DNA of 64,000 nt from the NCBI RefSeq assembly GCF_905220415.1, contig NC_059568.1, positions 2,666,001-2,730,000 on the forward strand, read 5' to 3'. The position numbers and the translations under genes were made by a program. The notes beneath the pieces are model-generated. The model did not search any database. It saw only the letters and a program-made list of their open reading frames with translations, and had not been told where the DNA came from. Below, in pieces: positions 55,956 to 64,000 of the stretch (positions within the stretch are counted from its first letter, which is position 1; each line of letters opens with the position of its first letter). This stretch comes from Colias croceus (taxonomy: Eukaryota > Arthropoda > Insecta > Lepidoptera > Pieridae).

Positions 55956-56949
55956 TATACTTGTAATATAACGACAGGTTTAAAAGGAATCAAATCGTAA
56001 TTATTAAAGAAGAAAAAGTTATCTCATTTTGAAACTTAAGAGCGCAGTTTTCGCTCTCACGTTGTCTTGAGTCGGAACTCAGAAGTTTCTAATGTCTAAT
56101 TTAACTTTACCATTAGAACCAATAACAACGAATGCAGTATGCTTTGCAATTAGTTTTTTTATTTTTATTTTTTATTAGACATTCATATCTGAATTAGAAT
56201 TTTTATTTGTTGGCTCCATTTTGAGACGAAATAAAAAAAATATACCAGCCGAATTGATAACCTCCTCCTTCTTTGAAATTGTTTAATGAATAGGTAGTAG
56301 AAATTGCGCTAAAACTATATTTTTTTTAAGAAAACAATTATTTAATTTTCGCTAATAAAAAAGAATACCAATTTTTACTTCAAGTTTTTTTTAAGTTAAC
56401 CGAGATGTATTATTTTTTTATATTAGCTCTGAAAAAATAACAATGATCATAATTTTCAGTGCAATATAGTTTCTTTTATGTTTTTTTTATAATTATTCAG
56501 TTTTAGTGCTTTAATAAATTTAAAATAATATAACAGAATAGAGCATTTGAATGCTGTAAAACCAAATATAAAATTTTTGAGTGCTTTTTTTAATTAAACG
56601 TAAGAAAAATAACGTTCTATAATTCAGATAAATTGTGTACAGCAATTTTTAGTCATAACGTCGCAAAATATACCATTTTAAAAAGCTAACATGAGAAAAA
56701 TAAAATTATAATACGCAAAGCTATCAAACAAAGTAAAAGAAATGAAAAAATCATGTAAGTAATTCAAGAAATAAAAGGCAATGTGTTTCAAAGAAATGTT
56801 AAAAAAATTACAAATTCAGAAAATATGAAACCCACAAGAAGTTTAAAAGTGAACCGCAACATTTTCTTGCTCGTATCCCAAAAGGAAAAATAACATTTAC
56901 GTATAAAAAGTTTTTCACGCAGAGCAGTGCGAATATTTTACGTCGCATA
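55956..56949. other. AT-rich stretch with one foldback-family fragment
   Basis: 56237-56290 (ATATACCAGCCGAATTGATA, ACCTCCTCCTT) is a piece of the foldback family at 46491. No gene seen. Confidence 0.5.
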
Positions 56950-56972
56950 TGCCAATTCGCTGGGGCTGAAAA

Positions 56973-57200
56973 TATATAAGTACTACGTCTTACCTTTTAC
57001 GCAGAAACTCTGGGCACATCGCGTCAAGTCTAGTTTATCGCGCGCAAACTTTGTCCGTAACCATGGCAGTTCTTTCGATAGAAACGTGTGATCGGGATGA
57101 CTGCCGACGCGCGACTGTCGAGTGAAGCGAACGAAAGGGCCAAGGGGAGCTAGCCCTGCTTCAACCGCCCCGCACCCCGCCGCCCCGCTAGCAGGGGCTG
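56973..57200 (+). promoter_or_regulatory. Possible promoter: TATA-like box and GC-rich patch
   Basis: TATATAAG at 56973-56980 is followed by sequence that becomes strikingly GC- and CpG-rich (57095-57190), unlike the AT-rich surroundings. An ATG in good insect context (AACCATGG, 57062) opens only 20 codons. A host first exon or promoter is possible but nothing downstream supports a gene. Confidence 0.2.
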
Positions 57201-57210
57201 TTGATGTTAG

Positions 57211-57988
57211 GGGTTGCTAATTGTATGACATATACGCTGATTTTTGTATAACGTACGAAATCCGAGCGACCATTACAAGTCTACAGGGAACTTGAACTTG
57301 ACCGAATAAAGATAAATATTGACGCCGCTTAGAGCCTGTGTTTAGAGCTTTGTGGAAGTCGTATATATACGGATTTAGAGAGAATATCTTCCGGTGGGTT
57401 TCGAACAAATAAACTAATTTTATAAAAGCCTTTAATACAACGTGCACTACAAAGGACGCCTCGTAGCAATATTCACGTTGTTTTCTTTAATTTATTATGT
57501 TTGTTTTTACGAGAAAAAGCAAATATTTGCCCATTGTTATGTTGTTCTTTTGTTGCAGAATAAAAATGGCACTTATTTTTTGCTATAATCACAGCGAACG
57601 ACGAATTTTGTTTTATTATTTATTGTTACTATAAGATTTTCCATTTCTTTTTTCGCCTCCGTATTCTATTGGTTCAATAAATGATTGTCAGGTTTTCACG
57701 AAAAACTACATTCTCAGTAGATAATAGTTTTGATTGGAAGCTTTCTACGCTCGTAGCTCGGTCTCGTTCGGTGTCAATAATCGTAACGTCACTTACCGTG
57801 TTAGGACGTATTAAACTTATTAAATTATATATTTTTTGGTCTTTCTTGACTTTTACAACTTATCTCGTTTAATTTTTATGATATGAATATGAAGAATGAT
57901 GAATTATATGAAAATGAATTTACTTTTAATAGGTTTTTCTTCCAGTCCTTACACTAACTATTTCTTCGGAAATTAAAGCTCTCCGATG
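57211..57988. other. No gene seen
   Basis: Short frames only. Confidence 0.4.
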
Positions 57989-58115
57989 CAAATAAATAAA
58001 TAAAACTTTATTGACATACCTAATAAATAGGTACAGCTGATATATGAGTCCATAGGCTCCTGAATTAGTAAAATACTGGGTCTCAGAAGCCAGTGGCTTC
58101 TCCCATTAATTTCTT
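57989..58115 (-). repeat. LINE/SINE 3' tail, minus strand
   Basis: Minus strand ends TGTCAATAAAGTTTTATTTA with more TTTA units. Body to about 58115, non-coding. Confidence 0.5.
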
Positions 58116-58687
58116 AACATTATGCCCTTTATTTTATGATTATTCAATTTTTTAACTTCCATTTTCTTATTAATTTTATTGCATAGTAGAGGTGCAACTA
58201 CTTTGTAATGTTTTTGAGCGAATTGTGATTTTGTTTCAGGTTAAACACTAGGCTCCAACTTACATGACCTTATTGATTAATGCCAAAACTCAAAACCATA
58301 ATTGGCATAAATATCATCCCAATTCCATTGTTTATTAAAGTGAAAACCAGAAAATTCTAGACACTAAGAATTTATGCGCACGTGCGATTATAGTATGAAG
58401 AAGACTTTCAAAACCCATGTTTTTAGACCTTATGCACTTGAGATCCTTTCAAAAAAATCCCAAGAGAATACGCCAGTATATTTGAAAGACAGCTGCATCT
58501 TGGAAAAGAGAAAAAACGTAGACGCGAGGAAACCACGTCATTCCCTTTTAAGTTGACAACGTTCATGTTTTAGTTCTCTCTCTAGACAGTAATTAAGGGA
58601 AGGTATCAGTAAAGCGCGTCACACACGGTGAAGATACTATAATATTTTATGTTAAGATACTCTATTATAAAACGTTATAGTATCTTA
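58116..58687. other. No gene seen
   Basis: A 60-residue frame at 58374-58556 has no recognisable domain. Confidence 0.4.
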
Positions 58688-58795
58688 AGGTATCCGGTAT
58701 CAGCGTTCTGACCATCATTTTTCTTTTTGTCATTGCGTACTAAGACCCCTGTAGAACCGCCATCCTGTTACAAATGACCCGAAAATTTTGTGGTA
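58688..58795. mobile_element. MITE family D, terminal fragment
   Basis: ATCATTTTTCTTTTTGTCAT and TTACAAATGACC match the right end of 37663-38051; the rest is missing. Confidence 0.7.
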
Positions 58796-59165
58796 ATGCC
58801 GGAATTTAAGCCCTGAATTCATTTTTAATATTCGCTTCAAAATAAAAGAGAAATTTTTGTTGAACATGCATATTGATATAGCTGTGATTTGAACTCCGGG
58901 TTTAATCGATACTTTGTCGCTGCAACAGATATAAATAAAACGGAGAGACAAAAACTATAAATATTTTACCAGAGCCACTAGTTAAATCATCATGCATTCA
59001 TTATTATCTATTGCATCGTTAATTAATATTGGAAGAAAATGGGCGGTACGGAGGTTGATCCTTGATAGAGTTTTATGTTGATTTTTTTTTCAATAGTATG
59101 AATATTACATTATTTAATATAAAATAAATTGTAAAGATTCAATCTCTTTATCAATTATTATTTAA
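58796..59165. other. No gene seen
   Basis: Nothing recognised. Confidence 0.4.
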
Positions 59166-59353
59166 CTAGCTTACCGCCCGCGGCTTCGCCCGCATTGTCT
59201 AAAACCTAATAAATAATAATACTAAAACCTTCCTCTTGAATCACTCTATCTATTAAAAAAACCGCATCAAAATTCGTTGCGTAGTTTTAAAGATTTAAGC
59301 ATACAAAGGGACATAGGGACAGAGAAAGCGTATGTGCAAACAGAAAAGGATGA
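59166..59353 (-). mobile_element. Helitron-like element, family of 53644
   Basis: CTAG at 59166, GCCCGCGGCTTCGCCCGC hairpin side, then ATCACTCTATCTATTAAAAA. 5' end eroded. Confidence 0.65.
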
Positions 59354-59536
59354 TAATATTAATAGCACCTTATAAGTTATATTTGAGAAAAAAAATTTAA
59401 GCAAACTGAAAATGCCTACTCCTATTGCTATTGATATATAATTAATATAATTAAGTATTCTTTATTCATTATAATTTTTTCTATTGTTGTATATTTAGGT
59501 ACCTACATCATGTGAGTTTATATTCTATCAAAATCT

Positions 59537-59712
59537 ATCTCCGCTCCTGTTGGTCTTAGGTTGATGATATATTATAGCCTATAATCTTCCTCGATAAATG
59601 GGCTATCTAACACCGAAAGAATTTTTCAAATCGGACCAGTAGTTCCTGAGATTAAGCAAACAAACAAACAATCAAACAAACAAACTCTTCAGCTTTATAA
59701 TGTTAGCATAGA
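59537..59712 (-). mobile_element. Helitron-like element lacking its 3' hairpin
   Basis: Minus-strand start TCTATGCTAACATTATAAAG; body matches 12791-12985, but the GC-rich end and CTAG are gone. Confidence 0.7.
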
Positions 59713-59747
59713 TAACTTATGAATACCGCGACAGAACTTTCTAAAGA

Positions 59748-59882
59748 GGCCCCCAGACGGGCTATATTCCAAATGAAATCTGTTGCTTCAAAATTGCCGT
59801 CTGTATTCCTCAAATACAAAAAAAAATTATCTCTATATTTCAGCTATACATTTTCGTGAGAATATTGCCGTCTAGGAGCCCC
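59748..59882. mobile_element. Short TIR element
   Basis: GGCCCCCAGACGGGCTATATT against GGGGCTCCTAGACGGCAATAT on the complement; about 135 bp. Confidence 0.5.
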
Positions 59883-60926
59883 AATTGTCTTTACCTATTT
59901 CGCTCACTAAACATAATAAAATTGCATCTTACATGCACAAGAAGAACACAAGTTCCTGTCAAAGTTTATGCCCATAAATAATAGATGTTCAATCAAGTGA
60001 TTCAAGCACTTCCATCAGAACCTTGCTACACTTTCATGATTTAAAAACACTTTAAGCTTGATACTTAGTTTTACAGCATTCAAATGCTTTATAGAAGATT
60101 TTTTTCTATTCTTTAATAATTTCTCAACACTAAGCTTTTAAACCAATTCCCAGCTGGCAAAGGTTACAGGAATAGACATACCTAATCGTTTCCTAGATAA
60201 TCCGATCTGAAGATTCAGTGTAAAATTTTCTTTTCAAAGGAATACTTCTTAAAGGACACGTGTATGCTTATTCCAGAATACATTTCAATATTTTTCATGA
60301 AAAATTCACATAAAGTTTGCCATTTTTTCAAAAAAAAAGTATAAGAAATTGACACGTGGGTATTCTACTCTTACATTTTAAATACATCCCTTGATCGATA
60401 AATACAATAAACAGCACAGGGAAATTTTTTTGATCTATTGAAACACAGTGCGTCGTATCGATCTGAAGTGATGTTACATCTCCATACAGAGAGATTTTAT
60501 ACGAAGTGTAGGCGAGATAATAAGCTCTTCACGCGTCACTATAGAAATGCAATACTGTATTTTCTGACATTAAATTTGATATTGAGAATCATTTCGATAA
60601 AAATGGTAGAGAAAAGATTTGGTGTTTATGTTTATAGGTACCTCAAGAAATAATCTTTATAAAAATATTGTGGTTTAATATAGGTAATGTGATTTTTGGA
60701 AGTTAACGGGATTAGAGTACATTAAGTTTATTGTTTTTTTTTAAGTTCTACATAGTCGTTGCGTTTATTCATATCAAAAGATGCGTGCAGCCGGCTTTTT
60801 CGAATTATAAGACATTGTCACGTCAAAAAAAGTATTATTTTGTAATTTCCGGCCACTTCACACCACCGTGGCCGTCGCATCGCACCACGGTATGGTTGCG
60901 AGAAACGTCTTAAATTATTAAATACT
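59883..60926. other. 1.0-kb stretch, nothing convincing
   Basis: 60813-60826 (ACATTGTCACGTCA) resembles one end of 32811-32975, but no partner was found. Otherwise no feature. Confidence 0.4.
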
Positions 60927-62913
60927 TATCCCACCAAAAACATAAATGTAAAAATTGGAGCCGAGTTCAATCGTTGACTTAATTTGCCAAAAAAAGAAAT
61001 GAGATCTAAATGTGTGCCAAGTTCTGCAGACAGTCCAGAAATTTATTTACAAAAATGTATTAAGTTCTTAGGTTGACTGAAAACTTAATTGTTTTCTTTT
61101 CCCTTAGAGAACAATGTTTATTCCAAAATATAACTTTTTTAATTTGAATAATATAATTATTTTCACAAAGCAAACAACTAATGACCTATTGAACCCCATA
61201 ATTTGATGAGGCTAGTTTTTAGAACCTCACAAAATATAAACAGTATGTAAAACTAGCCTCATCAAATTATGGGGTTCAATAGGTCATTAGTTGTTTGCTT
61301 TGTGAAAATAATTATATTATTCAAATTAAAAAAGTTATATTTTGGAATAAACATTGTTCTCTAAGGGAAAAGAAAACAATTAAGTTTTCAGTCAACCTAA
61401 GAACTTAATACATTTTTGTAAATAAATTTCTGGACTGTCTGCAGAACTTGGCACACATTTAGATCTCATTTCTTTTTTTGGCAAATTAAGTCAACGATTG
61501 AACTCGGCTCCAATTTTTACATTTATGTTTTTGGTGGGATATCATTACTTTTTGTACAGAAAATTACTCTGCAAATTTGATTTACTTTATAAATATAATA
61601 CTTTTTATATACGATTTTTTTTTCTTGCGGTTTCTCTGTATGGTTTGTTTAGTATTATTTTCTATATTTTCTTGTATGTTATGAATGTCAGCGCACATTG
61701 CCCCGTCATTATCTGCAATTTTTTAAACTCGTTTTCTGTTTAAAAGATTACATGATTTTCTAAACATCCAGCGTGAATTTGTACACACACTATTACCAAG
61801 ATGCAAAGATCGTTGTAGAAGAATCGTCGCCTTACTCCTTGACGTTACGGTATTGCCATGACGCGATCTTGAAATTTTACTCTAAACGCGCCTAAAGATG
61901 TTTCACTCATATTAATATTACGCAAATTAAATCATTTCGACCTTCGACGAAGCCTTCTTCCATTACACCATTTATGGTAATTATTTTTGCATGCTTGTAT
62001 TAGCTAAACATGTTTGTGCTTTATTAATATAATTGTATCACCATTGAATACCATGTTTAAAGCAAAATAAAGATTTTATTTATTTATTTATTTATTTACA
62101 CTGAAATTAAAACTAAACTAAACACTCATAAATAAAGAATAAATAAATGTGAATATGTAAAATTATATATTATTTTTAACTGTATGAGCAATAAAGGCAA
62201 TATTTTTATTACAATTTTCTTTTATTATACGTTTAATAACAGTTTTGAATAAAGAAATCATGCAATCGAAGTAATCCGCCCTAGCGATACTAGCGCGAGT
62301 GAGAGTGATGTCAGAGGCGCTTCGAATCTACAGATGTTTCGTCCTAAAATATGTAAACTTCAATAATCTATATCTCAGTCATTTATTGATGGATTTCAAA
62401 ATTTTTTTCGGCCACTGATTAGTTTTGATCTATTTTTTAAGACTAGTAAGGTGAATATACTATTTTCTTTTTTTTTAAACTTTTCCATTTTTCCATACAA
62501 ACAAAATTTATGTTATTGAAAAAAAAATTAAATACAAATAAATTCAGTATTTTCTAATTTTTTCCTTTGTACACTCGCTATTACCTAGTTGATTACAAAA
62601 TTTGAACTTTCTAGGTCATCTGGAAGTGGGTTAGGTTTTGTATATGTCTATAAGTCAGTCAGTCTTAAAAATTGCGATTTTTGGATATTAATATCTACGC
62701 AACTGTTTAATCTGTATTTATGAAATTTAAGGTTCTTGTTTATCTTGAGGTCCTCTTGATATGTACCAAATTTGGTTTATATAACTTAAATAGTTTTCGA
62801 GTTATAAGGGGGTGAAAAGTGGCTCGAAATGGTTCGTGTAAATATACACACGGCTGCTGCTCGCCAGTTCTCTTCGCTTGAACTCGGCTTGACACGCTGC
62901 CGCGTGTCTAGAT
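60927..62913. mobile_element. Hairpin/foldback element, copy 2 (inverted relative to copy 1)
   Basis: Same element as 2007-4106 in opposite orientation: foldback 60927-61541 first, hairpin (GACACGCTGCCGCGTGTC, 62891-62908) last. It lacks the 118-bp GAA-tailed insert of copy 1 and has a slightly shorter loop. Flanking sequences differ, so these are independent insertions. No real gene inside; the 61-81-residue frames shared by both copies run through the foldback and are by-products. Confidence 0.75.
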
Positions 62914-62943
62914 ATGAATTAATATTTGATTTGTACCTGCATT

Positions 62944-63043
62944 AATATATCACCGTCCCCGATGTTATTTTTATTAGGCTACGTAACAATAAAACTATGG
63001 TAACGACAGTTATCAATTTATTCTCCGGGGACGGCGATATATT
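62944..63043. mobile_element. Miniature TIR element, 100 bp
   Basis: AATATATCACCGTCCCCGA on the left; the right complement is AATATATCGCCGTCCCCGG. No clear duplication. Confidence 0.6.
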
Positions 63044-63188
63044 CATCATATTATATACAATAAACATAACAAAAAGTGTAAGTACTAAAATAACACATAA
63101 CAAATAACAACAAATAACGAAAAGGTGATAAGTCAATTGTAATTTTACCTCAAAAATCTATTTCATTTTTTTTCTTTATATATTTAAA

Positions 63189-63354
63189 CTAGTGGTCCGC
63201 CCCGGCTTCGCCCGTGGTACCTACATGTTTAAACTATCCTATCTCTCAAGTTGGATCGAACTGCACATGGTGTGCGAATTTTATTATAATCGGTTTAGTG
63301 GTTTAGGAGTCCATTGAGGACAAACATTGTGACACGAGATTTATATATATTAGA
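63189..63354 (-). mobile_element. Helitron-like element, 166 bp
   Basis: Minus-strand start TCTAATATATATAAATCTCG; end GAAGCCGGGGCGGACCACTAG. Same 5' part as 4457-4662 but joined to the 3' end type seen at 25096 and 48768. Confidence 0.75.
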
Positions 63355-63903
63355 TGGCTCGACTATCTCATCATTTAAATTGTAATCCTAAACTTAGTAG
63401 CTAGGGATTATCATATTGTATTATATTTTTAAACACCCGCAATCGATACTGATAATCTAGACGTTATAAAAATACCTACTAAGTCTGTACGTATAGCTTT
63501 TTTTTCAGTTAGTTTCTTATTTAGTTTTATAGCATTCAAATTATTTATAAATGAGAATGAAGAATAAAAAAAAACTATCACAGGATTTGAACTTTAGGCA
63601 AAAGACGCGGCATCGAAGCCCGCCTCGTGATCAAATATTCTTTAAAATTTTCTTATTTGAGATTTAATAATAGGTAAATAAATTGTGTAATTGGCACATT
63701 TATTGATATTATTATGTATCACCGTAAGTGACATATCAATTTGCCTTACCACACATATTGCAAAGTGTTCGAAACATTAAGTAATAAAATCCACCTATTA
63801 TTTTAGACCACAATCTATTTGTATACCAAAATGCAACAAAATCCCTCAGAATTACACAGCGTAACACCTCTGCGGTTAAACTAGAAGCTATTAATAACAT
63901 TAA
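63355..63903. other. No gene seen
   Basis: Nothing recognised. Confidence 0.4.
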
Positions 63904-64000
63904 TCTATACATATAATAAATCTGTAGAAGGGTCAATTCTGTACATTGAAAATATTGATAAAATAAATAGTGTTACTGGATCGATACCAAACTCAAATAT
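63904..64000 (+). mobile_element. Helitron-like element, cut by window end
   Basis: TCTATACATATAATAAATCT start, closest to 1050 and 11095; continues past the window. Confidence 0.7.

Overview
This window looks like non-coding genomic DNA of a moth or butterfly (Lepidoptera). It is AT-rich and has no convincing host exon. It is crowded with transposable elements of kinds I recognise from lepidopteran genomes: short Helitron-like copies ending in a GC-rich hairpin plus CTAG, a tRNA-derived SINE, 3' tails of non-LTR retrotransposons ending in AATAAA and TTTA-type repeats, and many palindromic MITEs. The taxonomic call is inference from repeat types, not from a host gene.

Only two loci carry long protein-coding frames, and both are non-LTR retrotransposons. 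LINE 1 (about 16895-21453, + strand) is a Jockey-type element with a gag-like ORF1 bearing three zinc knuckles, an ORF2 with endonuclease and reverse transcriptase, a poly(A) tail and an apparent 8-bp target-site duplication. Both frames are open, and the ORF1 stop overlaps the ORF2 start as ATGA. LINE 2 (about 40.1-44.94 kb, + strand) is a CR1/Jockey-group element. Its coiled-coil ORF1 resembles the domain shared with baculovirus FP25K proteins, and its long ORF2 is intact, but ORF1 now begins with GTG where an ATG is expected.

Layout: 0-5 kb holds a Helitron interrupted by a palindromic DNA element, then a 2.1-kb element with a hairpin at one end and a 620-bp foldback at the other. 5-16 kb has a possible 3-kb Helitron with a minisatellite, several MITEs, and a 417-bp perfect hexamer microsatellite. 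16.6-21.9 kb is LINE 1 followed by a mariner-like MITE. 22-39.5 kb is a mosaic of foldback elements, MITEs, Helitron copies and a SINE. 40-47.2 kb holds LINE 2, a 0.9-kb terminal-inverted-repeat element with an internal tandem duplication, and two adjacent foldbacks. 48-60 kb is again Helitron and MITE mosaic, including a second family with the same hairpin-plus-foldback design (50987-51898). 60.9-62.9 kb is an inverted second copy of the 2.1-kb element near the window start. The window ends inside a Helitron 5' end.

The retrotransposon proteins act on their own RNAs, and LINE-type machinery presumably mobilises the SINE. No transposase or Rep/helicase gene is present for the DNA elements, so all of those are non-autonomous here. 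I found no host operon, CRISPR array, structural RNA gene or defence system. The most unusual material is structural: the hairpin/foldback element families, a palindrome sitting at the exact centre of another palindrome, and element insertions that can be ordered in time.
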